From Isoetes taiwanensis (lineage: Eukaryota > Streptophyta > Lycopodiopsida > Isoetales > Isoetaceae): a stretch of DNA of 64,000 nt. Below the pieces are notes generated by a model that did not search any database, was not told where the DNA came from, and saw only the letters and a program-made list of their open reading frames with translations. Both the position numbers and the translations under genes were made by a program. Within the stretch, counting starts at the first letter, position 1. Every line of letters starts with the position of its first letter. Shown here piece by piece: positions 11,701-22,354 of this stretch. The stretch spans positions 18,435,382 to 18,499,381 of the forward strand of contig JAJEKV010000001.1 of NCBI GenBank assembly GCA_021234155.1, given 5' to 3'.

Positions 11701-14700
11701 ATAGAGTTCAAAAGAAACTGAAAAGAAAAACTGAGAATTCCCTCGAAGCAAAAAGTTAGTGGCCTTGCAAGAATCTTTGCACAAAGCGAGCTCAATGAAT
11801 TTTGGCCTCATATCAATTCGGGGACCTAATTTGGGATCCATATATTGCTATCACCAAAATCAGTCAAGATACTATCGAGGAATCGAGAGCCATTCCATTT
11901 TCCGAAGGGTCAAAAATGGTCAATGCCCCCGGCTGATTATGGTGAAACTGTGGTGAAAAGCCGTGGTGAAAAATGTGGTGGCTGTGGTGAAGCTGTGGTG
12001 ATGCAAACGTTGTTTTTATATTTCAAAGGGAGAAAAATACATATGGAAATCTACCACACCGGTAGAATAGTTCATACTTCTTATGAAATGAAGTATGCAG
12101 AAAAATCAGGGAAAACTATAACCCTGAGCTTCTAGTATTATCAAAATGCATTAGAGATATAATAATAGCTGTTTTGAAGAGGTTAATGATGATATACATT
12201 CATTGGGCCTCAATCGATCCGCATTGTGAGATCTCAGAACTCTTCTTCTTCCAAGTATGTCCAAGATTTCATCAAGTTTTTTTCTATTTGAATAGTTGGT
12301 GAAATCCAGCAACACTAAAACATGAGCTTCTCGTTTTACGCTCCCACTTATGATCTGATTCACAAAGTATTGTCTCAGATTGTTGTGTCTCCATGCGCGG
12401 GCTTTGTTGAGCACTTTTTAATGGCTGAAGCATGGATCATTTCCTGCTTTAGTTCGATGAACATATCCTCTTCCTCAAGCATGGGAGAGCTGCGAACTCA
12501 TCCTCAGAATCATACGCCACCCCCAGAGCCCTGTCGGCTGCACCAGCTCTGTTAAGTCTCCTGACTGCATCTGTGTAAAACAACATCATTAGTAATAAGA
12601 AAGGCAACCGCCTATCACTGCCTTGGCTTCTAATTCTTTAAGCCCATCAGGAATTAACCTATGTTTTAAGCCTAGAATACCTCGGAATTCATGGGTCCTC
12701 CGCTCCTCTAATATCTGCCTCTGTTCCTGGTTTATTTGCTCCAGTATAGATCTTACCAGATGCGACTGCATTTGAACTGGCGAAATTGTTTGTGCCCGTG
12801 TTCTCCTTCTATTTTCTTCCGCCATAGCTGGATCGGGATAAGCCAATGTCTGCATGCAAAACTAGATTTAGGGTTTCCCTCCAATCTTTCCTCATGACCC
12901 GGCTTTTGAATGATTGAACTTGCATTTGATGTGACAGATTTCCAAGTGGGTGGGTTTCATCATGTGTTTCTCGTCCCATTCCGTTCATCCTTAATGTAAT
13001 TTTTCAGGTGTCACTTTCACCCCCTGTCAATTAAACAAGAAAGATTGAAGAGTGAAGATTTATATTAAACATATAAAATGATTACATAAGGTTACATTTC
13101 AGATTATATACACTTGTTTTCATTCCTGTGGGTCTATCAAAAAGAGATCTGGGTCCTCCTCGTCATCTTCTATGATCACCCGGATCATTGGCCACCGGGT
13201 CGGCTTCCCAAAACCCTATTTGCTCCCATCCCCGAGGGAAAGCAAGAAACCATAATGGTGGAGTGTTACCAAACGTAATAGCGGCTTCTCCATGTCCATC
13301 CCGCAAGGCCTTGTGATGATAGTACATATCCCGAAGTGAAGGAATTGGTCCCTCTGTAAACAACCTATCATAACAAAAGAGGAACCTCGTCTAGCGTAAA
13401 GGCTTGGTAGCCATTAAGCGTAAAAGGTCTCAACCTTTGCGAGATCCCGGTCAATAGTATGAGGAACGGGCCAAAGATGGTGTGTAAAATTTCAGTGGAG
13501 GCAGAGTAAGTTGAGAGGTCCGGGAGCCGTGGTGTATAATTCAACCTCCGGTGAGAGTTTTCAGCATTTCTCGTGGTCATATTCTCATCCGTGAATAGAG
13601 TAATTTCTTGCTCGAGCATGTCCATCCATTCTCGCATGGCTGAAAATCGGGACAAGACACCTAGGTATTATGGGCTCTTCTTCGGTCACATTGTCCCATT
13701 CAGGCACTCCATCGCTTTTGCAAAGATCCAAGAGGTGAAGTTGGCCATGTCTCGCTGTAGTAGCCGCCGTGAAGTCGTAAATTGTAAACTTGCTTCCCAC
13801 CCGGTAGAATGTAAATCGTAAACCGCTTCCCAAGGACCTGGCCAGAAATCATGGCTGTCCCTCGAACAGCGTAATAAACCGTAGAACTTCGATTCGGGAG
13901 CAAGAAGAATGGCATCTCGGGCCTTTTGGGTTGCCCGAGGTCATTAATTTTCGCCATCCCATAATGATTTTCGGGTACGGCTGTCAGCCAAAGGATGATG
14001 AGAGGAATTGATGGGACCGAGAGAATTTAAGGAAAAGGAAAGCATTTCAGTAGAAAAGCTATTCAGAAGGATCTATCTGTGTCGGGAGAAGAGACAGAAA
14101 GTGAAACACGTGGTGAAACATGTAGTGAAACACATGTGTCACCACATGTGGTGAAACATGTGGTGAACCTGGGGCATGTTACATCAGGGCATCAAAATAC
14201 AATTACATATTACATCAGAAGCAAACATATTACATTGAAACAAGGGACATCAAAATACAATTGAGCATGGAATTGAGTTTCTTATATTATTCCCAAACAA
14301 GGCAAGACACAACAACATATTCAAAATTTCTGAATCATTTCCTAACCTGTAAGAATGTGTTCAGCTATTCTTCATCAGACATGCTATCTTCATCAGATAA
14401 AACCTCGGGCAAGTTTTCTAGAATCTTTTCCTCATCTGCCTGGTCTAGCCTGTAAACAGTTCGAGCACCTTTCTTGATCTGCTGCATGGGAACTCGAATA
14501 GCACAAATTTGAGTAGAGCATACAAGTGACTTTGGCTCGTTTGTCAACAACTCATACATCACCTTTGACCGAGGCTTCTATCTATAGTAAATGCCCTCCA
14601 TAACGGTTTCACCTCTCATAAACAAGTTTCCGTTCTGCTTGAAGTCATTTTCAACTTCAAATTTTGGCTTGGTGCATAGCAACATCCAAAATACAGAATC

Positions 14701-17700
14701 CTCCTCGTTCCCTTTAGGTGCAAAGAACTGCAAAGCTGTCTCCTTCTCTAAGTGCTTCTGCAAGTACATTTGCCAAGGTTGAGTATAGTGGCCTGGTAGA
14801 CTTGCGGGTCTCTTCCACATCCGCATGAACATTGGAGGATGGTTCAACGACTACAAGGTCCCATTCATCTACATACAATCCGTTCTCACACATGTCCCAT
14901 TTTCCATCCAAACAATTCTTTGCAAAAACATGATAGCTTTTCGGTATGTAGGCTGTGTTGGATTTCTGTCTTGAATCCATGGACTAAATGAATTTGCCCG
15001 GTTTTCGAATTGTCTCGCACCCCAAGCCTTTTTCCCCGTTGATATCCTCGGGTTTTATTTCCCGTAAGTATCTCAGAACTTTTCTTCCATTTTCAGTCCA
15101 CTCGGATGTACCACATTGAAATTGTTTCTCCGCAATTTTCACCACATCATGGGCATCATCTAGTTTAATGTCGGGATGTTTAAGCCGTAGACCTCGTATC
15201 CATCTTTTTCAATTCTCCGCCTTCCCATCATGTTCACCTTTTCCATGGTTTGATCCAAAGAAGTTCCACATCATGTTGACCTCTGTATCACAAGTGTACC
15301 TTCCAACAAAATAAAATGATCCGGGTTGCTTTGAATTGTGATGCAAAGACCATCCGAAAATACATAGTCTTTGTTTGGGGACATTGCCTTTTCGCTTTAA
15401 GTACTCAAAATGTTTCATAAAACAATGTTGAACAAAAAGTGTGTCATGTTCCCTATCATCCCACACATAGTAGTGTGTTTCCTTCTCAATGGTGTCATGC
15501 GTGGATCAACCTCGATAGGTTATTTGAACAAATATAGTTATCTCGTTGTTGACCCAACAAGCATGGACTGAACTTCATTACGCTCCTTAAAAGTATAATT
15601 CTCTGCTGAAGTCAACCACGGATAGGTAAGCATCTCGGGCAAGTTATCAAGGAGTTCTTTGTCTTGGCCCGCACGCCACTTATATCCGAAGTTGTGTAAA
15701 GGAAAATTTGGAAGCTTCTCCAACATTTTGTTCACGGTGGAAGACTTGCGGTTTCATTGTGTTGGTGAACAAGCTTAGACTTCTTGTTTGCCATCTCGAA
15801 TACGTTTTTTCATAGTCTAGGTATTCCCACTTCACCATGCCACTATCACTAGATTGTTCATGTGGGCGGATAGGGAACTTCTTAATCCCACACTCTTTAC
15901 ACTCACCCGTAATGCATTCCCTCTTATGGTAAGATTGGAAGCTAGTTTTCTCACATAAAATTCCCTGCCACAGACTTCTTGTGCTACTTATTTTGTATTC
16001 AGACCCCCTGCATTCACCATATATGTCTGACCTGCAAAGCTAACAAGTGCAGCTGCAGCTTTTTGGGTGCTTAGTTCTCATACTATTGAAGCCATCTATT
16101 AGCATCCGGATTCTAACATGGTATATCTGGAAAGCAACTATTGAAGTCCTTTAATTTTACAACAAACCATGGTTTCAAACTTTTTCAAACATCCTCTGTT
16201 TGATCATAACACTAGGATGTTCCGTCTTGAATTTCCGAACAATTGCAACTGTGAAGGAAGATAACAAGGTGATCAAAGGATATTTATTGCACACTACATT
16301 TTCCACCACACTAGGCACCACATAGCATATATTATAGACATTCATCTTACACCTCCTTATTCACCACACTAGGCACCACAACGCATATATTACATAATTT
16401 ATTGTACACCATATTCTTCACCACACTAGGCACCACATAGCATATATTATAGACATTCATCTTACACCTCGTTATTCACCACACTAGGCACCACATAGAA
16501 TATCATTTTACACCATATTTTTTCACCACACTAGGCACCACACTAGGCACCACACTGGCACCACACTAGGCACCACACCATGTTATTCACCACACTAGGG
16601 ACCACATAGCATATATTACAAAGCATTTATTTTACACCATGTTATTCACCACACTAGGCACCACATAGCATATATTACAAAGATGTATTTTACACCATGT
16701 TATTCACCACACTAGGCACCACAAAGCATATATTGACAAAGATTTATTTCACACCACGTGCCTCACCACAAAGAACCACATATCACAAGCAATCACTAAC
16801 CACATACCACATACCACATTAACAATAAAAATGTGGTGAAGATGAAGAAATGAAATAACCGCGTGATTCTTCCGGATAGTGAGTGGCATGATCCTCTCTT
16901 ACATTTCGTTCCAATCTTCCGAACTTAACATCCTTTGCATTTGAGAGACCCTACTATTTTCGGTCCAAAATTGCTGCACAAGTTCTATGACGAATTGGGA
17001 ATTGCATCCGCTCTTCTAACTCTTTTGTACAAAACCCATTTCCCCCTTTGCAATCTATCTCTTCCCTCTTCAATTTTGCTTTGGTAAGATTCCTAGGATG
17101 AACACCCAAGTGGTTTACCAAAACCCCGAAACCGGCGGGGATTAGCACTTTTCGGTATTAATGCTTCCTCTTACGGCCATAGCAAGGCAACTACTCTTGG
17201 CTGCTAAACCGTCATTGCTTTGTTAGACTTCTTCACAAGTTGAATGGAAGCCACGAGGTTGACCACAATGCTCTTGGCTTGCAAATCTTCGGCTCTTCGC
17301 CAAGCTGTCCATTGTGTCATCCCGCAGATAATCTAGTAAAACCTCTTTCTTATCGCTGTTAGACAAGCCTTTAGTGGTGCTATGAAATGAAGATAACAAT
17401 TTTAATACCATCCGACGCCTAGTAGAGGCCGCTTACGGTGGATCCTCCCTGCTGATGCAATTTTTGCTAATTCTTCTTTAGCTTCCCTTTGTCTTTTCCT
17501 TTGGCGTCTTTTATGATCCCGTTCTTGTGTTGGAGTTCTCTTTCTCTTACGTGCTCGGTTTGAGATTTTAGGCAGATTTGCTTCCAAATTAAATGATTGA
17601 AGGTATGAACGGATTGATCCACAACGGATTAAGCGCCATAGCCGTGTGCTTCGGAAAAGCGCGGGTGGGTCGTGGGTTTAGAAATCGGTTCGGTGGAGAT

Positions 17701-20700
17701 TGGAATGGGACGGGTGGCGTAGGAAATTGGAATGGGACGGGTGGCGTAGGAATTGGGTTGTTGCAGTTCAAGAAATGATTGAATCCGGGCAGTACATGCA
17801 CTAGGCGCCAAATTTAAAATCGCACCACAAATTTGATATCTCCCACCACATTTTTAGGGGGGACGGGGGGACACCCAGGGTGTTCCACTACAACATGCTT
17901 TCACCCAGAAACTATAGGAGAAGCCAAAGGATCCTTCATTCTTTGGAGAGAGGAAGACGTCCGAGACTCCAATGTAGAGGATGTCGGGTCCACCTCCAAA
18001 AAACAGAGAGTGGAATCAACTATGGGCCTTATCCCCCAGACTAGATACACTTTACTGGAGAAGGACTGTGAAATATGGCACTCTTGCGTCTCCATTCCCG
18101 CTGGAAAGGGGTTCATATCCTTTACAGACCCAGATGATGCAGTATGCGACCAGTTCTTAGGGTTGAAATGCATTGGAGTGACAATTGTTGAGGGTTACCC
18201 GACTCCTCCTGAAGTGAATTTCCGCTGTCAGGCTTGTTTACAGGTACCAAAAGCAGGTATGCTTGTGAGGTGGAGTAACGAATATGTTACAGTGGATGGT
18301 GTAAAGGTGTCTGAGATCTTGACTGCAAAGCCAACTGAGCAATCAAATACTCCCTCAAGTCAAGGCAGCTCTGTTGTTGAGAAGCATCCAAATTTCGAGA
18401 GGCGCAAGTACACTTTCCACTCCCGTCAGCGTAGGCGGTTCTTGAGACAACCTAAGATTGAGCGCCTTAGCTCTAAGGAGGCTATTTTAAAATATCGAGC
18501 GACCTTGTGTTGCAAACACAGGTGTTGTACAAAGTTCTCACATAATCAGGTCATCGAGATGCGCAAGGAGTTCTATGCAATGAAGTGTAGCGACAGGGTG
18601 ACATTTGTGTATGACATGCTTGGGAACAACATGAAAGGCCGTCGAGTGGAACGTTTGGTCTTGCTTGGGAGGCTAGTCTGTGAGAAGGCCTGGTACCTTG
18701 GGCTGGGAATCTCAAAGTTAGGGTATCTGAAATGGAAAGCACAATACATCGAGGGTGCGCGCAAAGCAGAGCACGGGAACTGTGGTACTTTCAAGCGTCG
18801 TGCATCCACCTTAGCCTCCGAGGCAGTTTTCTCAATGTTCGTAAGGAAGAATTGCGAATCCTTGCCTCACCGTAGTCGGAGGAATGAAGAAGGCATCCGG
18901 GAAAACATTAGGAAGTTGCCTGCAATGTTTACGAAAACAAGCATCCTAGAAGAGGTGAATGTAGAAGTCATGGCACTGACAGGCAAGAAAGTATCGCCAG
19001 CGGGCTTTCATAGAACTTGGAAAAGGAGCTTTATGGATGTCAGTATTGCAAAAAAAATTCCGTTCTCCAAATGTGATACATGCGAGGTCATTCGTACAAA
19101 GTTGTTGAAGACAAAGGATGAGGCAGAAAGGCGGATATTGCATGATCAGAGAAGAGCACATAGATTGGAGCAAGCCTCCTGTCGTACCCAGTACTGGTCG
19201 TGGATATTGTTGTCCCATAGGCATCCCAAAGACTATGTTTGTATAATTCATGATAAGATGGACCAGGCAAAGACAATGATTCCAAAATTACAGCAATCGG
19301 TGAAGTCACTTTGGAGACTGGATAAACTTAAAACATCATTGACGGGTGCTCTCACTCATGGTCATGGGAGGGGAAGCTATGGAAACTTTGCTTTGGATCT
19401 ATGGCCAGATGACTCGAACTTCCATGTCGGTTCTTTGAATAGTATCTTGAGAAGGCTTGAGATGGTTCATGAGTATCCTGGAGGCCATCTTTCAATGCCG
19501 GAAACATCAGCTCCAGCTTGGGTGACTTCCTTGCGTAATAATGCGGCACTCAAATCAAAATTGGCACTCACCAATAGCAACATCCCTGCAAGCTTGCCTG
19601 CACAAGAAGGACCTTCTTTCAAGCCCCTACCCCGAACATTGTTGCTGCAACTGGACAATGCTTCGGGTCAAAACAAAAACAGGTATGTTTTCTCGTATCA
19701 TTCATACCTAGTATATCTTGGTGTGTTCGAGGAGATAGAGTTGGGTTTCATGATGCCTGGACATACACATGAAGACATTGATGCTATGTTTGGCAACTTC
19801 TCCTCCACTCTAAAGAAGGCCGAGGTGCTGACCATGCCCGAATTGTTATATGAGTTCCACACATGCAATCTAAATGGACCTGTACCATACATTGTTGATA
19901 AAGTGCCAGATTGGAAGGGGTTTATAGAAGGGTACATACCCCACGGCGATGATAGATTGACGGGCCACACCACCCCCCTGACATTCAAATTTGCAATGAA
20001 TGGAGAGTGGCCTGTCATGTATTACAAAACCCGTCCGTGCTTCTTGGATTGGCTGCCTACAGGTGGTATAAAAATGTGGAAGGAAGGGGAAGACGGGAAG
20101 CCCATGATGCCTGTAGGAACACCCAAGTTGCTTAAACCAAAGGCAACAGTTAAGGACCTAGGCCAGTTACGAAACAGCATCCACAAGCACATCCTTCATT
20201 GGGTTGCAATATCCACAAGCAAGAAGGGCACCCCGGAAACAGCCAACTATTCCGCACAATTCACGGCTACCATTGAGTTTTGGATGGGTCTTTTACAAGA
20301 GCTAGGGAAGATTTCGTGCCCGGAAGAGAGTTATGAGGACTTTTGGCCATGCACCAGGCAAGAAGGAGTTCAGCTTCCAGAAATGGTTGCAGTACCGCAG
20401 CCAATTGCAAGCATCGCTCCTCCATACGTGGGACCATTGAAGGATAAACCCATACCAGAATTCAATCCATTCAAGGACGTGAAGAAAGGTATGTTCATTA
20501 TGGCATGTCCTGATGACGTGTTGTGTCCCACATGGGTAAGGTATGCCACGGAGGAGCCCCAAATGGATGATAAGAAGGAGAACTTTGAGACAGTACATGT
20601 CACTTGGTGGGAGCCTGTCCCCGTAAGGAACCAGGTGTACCCGGCCAATTATGTAAACTGTTGGAAGAAAAGATGGAGGCCAACCACTGCTAGTGATCGC

Positions 20701-20823
20701 ATTGAGTTGGAGACAATCGACTTTGCTTGGTCTCCATCGAACAGGAAGAAGCTCCCCAACACTATCAAGATTCCAGTGCCCGTTGCTGAAGCATATGCAG
20801 CCCTCGCTGGTGATGCTTGTTAG
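5782..20823 (+). CDS. DUF7869-type DDE transposase gene, split by the 11-kb element A
   Basis: Proposed exons: 5782-5802 (ATG, seven codons, donor AAG|GTAATT), 6667-6828 (acceptor CTGCAG), then 17,911-20,823 after removal of element A and one AGAA copy. The join is in frame and gives about 1,031 residues. Residues 30-80 (SVGVEEVF... LPWPTPDAE... then GEAKGSFILW) resemble the domain seen in plant transposon proteins as DUF8039. A Cys pair (CDTC, coded near 19,075) precedes the catalytic core. Likely acidic residues are in IIHDKMDQ (about residue 509), LQLDNASGQNKN (about 642) and GHTHEDIDAMFG (about 679). In the window the gene is disrupted, because read-through into element A meets TGA at 6832. 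No stop interrupts the 970 codons of the last exon, so the insertion appears recent. It would cut and paste the surrounding unit; the ends of that unit were not found. Confidence 0.7.
6222..6587. repeat. palindromic site cluster 4 (six copies in intron 1 of the transposase gene)
   Basis: Cores at 6227-6238, 6279-6290, 6331-6342, 6418-6429, 6511-6522 and 6571-6582 lie in the 864-bp first intron (5803-6666), in its last 450 bases. Central dinucleotides are GG, CC, CC, AG, GC and AC. The rest of the intron (5803-6220) holds nothing recognisable. Confidence 0.9.
6829..6854 (+). repeat. element A left terminal inverted repeat
   Basis: 26 bases match the reverse complement of 17,881-17,906 exactly. 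The first unmatched base is 6855. AGAA (6825-6828) is the target-site copy. Confidence 0.95.
7017..7135 (+). repeat. 55-bp tandem duplication
   Basis: The segment starting CCCTCAAAAACTCGATCACG at about 7019 recurs at about 7085, with the shared tail GCAAGACCATTTT. It is in element A. The surrounding stretch 6855-7490 has no supported gene. Confidence 0.75.
7493..7717 (+). CDS. hypothetical small basic protein
   Basis: A 74-codon ORF begins Met-Ile-Lys-Arg-Lys and contains a nuclear-localisation-like cluster (RKRKH near residue 15) and much Ser, Pro and Gln. No domain was recognised. It may be an exon or a chance ORF; the compositional bias is the only support. It lies in the left arm of element A, opposite in direction to the transposase. 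Confidence 0.25.
   Translation: MIKRKGSEDSPSQRKRKHASISNSEEAGQPATDDASSLEMTRPQFKPPQAVRRISGKITEKIGTFQPSSSGTTI
7880..8480. repeat. left GTGGTG / CCACATGTGGTG array of element A
   Basis: About 600 bases are dominated by words such as GTGGTGCCACATGTGGTG and CCATATGTGGTGCC. A 40-bp unit (GTGCCACATGCCACACCACA and following bases) is repeated at about 8340 and 8382. The array mirrors the CACCAC array near the other end. Such subterminal repeats commonly bind transposase in other families; here that is inference. Apparent ORFs across it are repeat artefacts. Confidence 0.8.
8912..9300. repeat. three tandem ~120-bp fold-back repeats
   Basis: Units at 8912-9034, 9036-9152 and 9175-9300 share one design. 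Each begins GGCTTAGTCTC and ends with GAGAGTAAGCC or a near variant, so the unit ends pair. The middle has TCTAATTTGCC facing GGCGAATTAGA in units 1 and 2. In unit 3 both arms have changed together (TCTAAAGTGCCCCC against GGGGGCACTTTAGA), keeping the pairing. Each unit could form a hairpin of over 40 base pairs. Confidence 0.8.
9301..10444. other. no supported gene
   Basis: Short ORFs occur at 9361-9648 and 9688-9882, the latter in a stretch with imperfect repeats of AAATCnGnAGATGCATCA-like words. Neither has a recognisable domain. I see no further signal in this part of element A. Confidence 0.5.
10445..10842 (+). repeat. ~160-bp direct duplication with GTGGTGAATCAT words
   Basis: Copies at 10,445-10,604 and 10,682-10,842, offset 237 bp, both begin GGTGATGCAAATGGTGCATG and end in repeats of GGTGGCATGTTGGAGCC. 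Inside each copy the short words GTGGTGAATCAT and GGCATGTTGGAGC repeat again, giving two levels of repetition. Confidence 0.8.
11066..11302 (+). CDS. hypothetical 78-residue protein
   Basis: The ATG at 11,066 lies in a good plant start context (CCGCCATGGCC). The stretch is much more GC-rich than its surroundings. The product is basic and has no recognised domain; it stops at TGA 11,300-11,302. It may be a captured host exon or exon start. The rest of 11,303-12,588 shows only a GTGGTGAAA-rich patch at 11,938-12,003. Confidence 0.3.
   Translation: MAKFKTTLAGNTIPAIVLAPSRPKSESVASSRRIVVFLHRRRPPDSDGGQVHSTEVEKLIMDHQAVRFMVLSVGACGL
12589..12855 (-). CDS. element A accessory ORF, homologous to the antisense gene of element B
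   Basis: 88 residues with an amphipathic, coiled-coil-like stretch (SILEQINQEQRQILEERRTH). The pattern QxQRxxL followed about 25 residues later by a conserved Leu/Ala-rich block ending in VI matches the product of 27,223-27,500 in element B. Upstream and downstream frames (12,151-12,560) may hold further decayed exons, for example an acidic segment rich in Glu and Met at about 12,450. No function recognised; shared presence in two elements suggests a genuine accessory gene. Confidence 0.4.
   Translation of the reverse strand: MQTLAYPDPAMAEENRRRTRAQTISPVQMQSHLVRSILEQINQEQRQILEERRTHEFRGILGLKHRLIPDGLKELEAKAVIGGCLSYY
13120..13957 (-). pseudogene. element A second ORF, frameshifted, function unknown
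   Basis: Coding-like segments in changing frames run from ATG 13,957 (MAKINDLGQPKRPEMPFFLL) to TGA at 13,120-13,122 after an acidic end (EDDEEDPDLFLIDPQE). Together they would encode about 270 residues. At least three frame breaks occur (near 13,830, 13,660 and 13,370-13,160). No domain recognised. It lies between the accessory ORF and the transposase, all on the minus strand. Confidence 0.4.
14365..17587 (-). pseudogene. element A transposase (DDE-like, SDG..SQFK / WNFFGSNHGKG family), decayed
   Basis: The order on the minus strand is: a very basic N-terminus (17,587-17,402, many Lys and Arg); a region at 17,411-16,900 matching element B 20,936-21,665; a long intron with the CACCAC array; a piece at about 16,260-16,100 matching B 33,464 onward; and the core at 15,735-14,365. 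The core block reads SAENYTFKE where B has VVDFAENYTF, so the first Asp is lost. A frameshift removes the frame after FSDG near 15,350. WNFFGSNHGKGEHDG is intact near 15,240. The C-terminal VYRLDQADEEKI and acidic tail end at 14,365. The layout matches a family of uncharacterised animal transposon proteins with FSDG..SQFK and HGKG motifs. A is therefore unlikely to move itself. Confidence 0.7.
16290..16850. repeat. right CACCAC array (CACCACACTAGGCACCACAT units)
   Basis: At least ten copies of CACCACACTAGGCACCACA(T/A) occur, many followed by AGCATATATTA and spaced 55-75 bases. They lie in an intron of the decayed transposase of element A. Element B has CACCAC/GTGGTG DNA in the corresponding intron, so the array is a family trait. 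Confidence 0.9.
17881..17906 (-). repeat. element A right terminal inverted repeat
   Basis: Exact reverse complement of 6829-6854. The AGAA target copy follows at 17,907-17,910 and host coding sequence resumes at 17,911. Confidence 0.95.
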
Positions 20824-20935
20824 TGTGGGAAAAATTGTTATTGAAGTAGGTCTCCAAAAAATGGTCCATAAATTCAGGTTTTGTACAAAAATAATGAAAT
20901 TGTGCTTTTAATTTGTTAACGTCTTTCCATAAACA

Positions 20936-21665
20936 GGCCAAAAGAATTGAGGATAGCATGAAGAAAGAAATTTTACTTGAGTTTTGAGGGATAAAACATT
21001 GGAAAAATTCATAGGTGAAGAATTAAAAGATTTGGAAGCCAAAAGCATCGTTATAAGGAGTCTCTGGGACACCATGCAGACTGTGAAACTCTCTACCAGC
21101 AATGACTGCCTAGCAGCCAAGAATAGCTGCCTTGCAATGTTTGTACCACGCCGTGCAGATTCTGAAACAAATGACAAAATCAGCCAGCGAGATCTTGGAA
21201 AGGTATTAGGGGTCAAAGCATGGAGGTGGGGGACACTTTTTGTGTCAATGATACATGGTGCTTAGGGGGTGCTTTCCGGAGCTATTTTCTTTGTATTTTT
21301 AAAAAATATTTTTCTTTTATTTTTTTGATATTTTTTCCTGAAACGCATTCATATTACGCCTTGGAATACAAAATTTCAGCTTCATCGGAGTTATAGAAAA
21401 AAAAGATAAAAATAAGTAAAATTTCCCACACTAGAGTAAAATTTCCCACACCCTTAGGTGTTCACTCAAGAAACCTGCAAAAGGCAAAGAAAAAGAGGGA
21501 AGAGATCGATTACAATGCTGGGAAATGGTTTCTTATAAGAGGGCTAAAAGATTCGATGCAATTTTAGATGAACAAATAGAAAAGATTCAAAAATTTTGGA
21601 TTGAGAACACCAGAGTGTCTCCTAACATAAAGGATGTTAGAACTAGAAGATTGGAGAGAAATGTA
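20936..21665 (+). pseudogene. element B transposase, N-terminal exon(s)
   Basis: An acceptor (CATAAACAG) precedes 20,936. The product aligns by eye with element A: LKDLEAKSIV against EDLQAKSIV, then SNDCLAAKNSCLAM against SNDGLAAKSSCLAM. A one-base frameshift lies near 20,985 (TTTTGAGG). After non-coding DNA at 21,266-21,465, a second block (21,468-21,665) reads FWIENTRVSPNIKDVRTRRL, the usual pre-core region of this family. It is cut off by a LINE tail at 21,666. The basic first exon seen in A is absent, as the DUF7869 gene ends only 113 bases upstream. Confidence 0.6.
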
Positions 21666-22354
21666 AGAATAGAATAGAATAGAATAGAATAGAATAGAAT
21701 AGAATAGAATAGAATAGAATATGATTTTATCGTCCATGGAGACCAACTGGCCTATGGGACCCAAGTACAAAGAGAGAGCAGCAGGCGTATTACTATCAGG
21801 ATTAAAAAACCCCCGCCCCGAAGGGTTTTCGGGGGAAAAACCTTAGTAGCAATAAGGATGCCGACATACCGCACGATTATATACATAATCACAAGTGGTG
21901 AGGTTAATGTCGGACGGGGGCATAAGCGAGTCCGCGTATCCATTACCTCCGGAGGTACGATCCCAACAAGCCTACTGGAGGCCGTGCTCAAGAGCTCATG
22001 CAAGGCCTGATGGGGCACAACTAACCGAGCATACCGAGCCCGTGATATGCTCGTCTGCACGGACAAACCTGGAGGGCGTGACTTTCATCCTCAATGGCGC
22101 CACGCTGGCGGCATTGACAGACTCTCGCCCTCACGCGGCTCCCGAATCCATCTCCTGTCTCCAATGCGGAGGTGGTGTGCACCTGTGTGAATGGAAGCAA
22201 TCACCTGCGCTTTTCATGGGTAGATGGGTGCGTGTAGTGGTGTGGGCCCCTCGTGAGCATGGGATTAACCGCCGTCGATAATTTGCCACCTTGACATGTG
22301 ACGGGGCCTCTCAGATCCCAAAGCTTGGCCATGAAGCAAGCATCAAATCTTGCT

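Larger units (their letters stand above)
6829..17906 (-). mobile_element. element A: 11,078-bp TIR DNA transposon with 4-bp target duplication
   Basis: The ends are a perfect 26-bp inverted repeat (6829-6854 and 17,881-17,906) beginning GGGTGAAAGCATGTTG. AGAA flanks both sides (6825-6828 and 17,907-17,910). Removing the element plus one AGAA restores the reading frame of the host transposase gene, which proves the boundaries. Behind the inverted repeats both ends carry GTGGTG/CACCAC-rich DNA. The cargo on the minus strand is a decayed transposase (right end), a second ORF at 13,120-13,957 and a third at 12,589-12,855. A 4-bp target duplication is known for Sola1 and some Academ elements, but the protein was not matched to either. 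Confidence 0.9.

Noticed and set aside
17833-17910. Start of the long transposase reading frame at 17,833
   Set aside because: The frame before 17,911 runs inside the inverted repeat of element A and starts at TTG; the true upstream exon is at 6667-6828.
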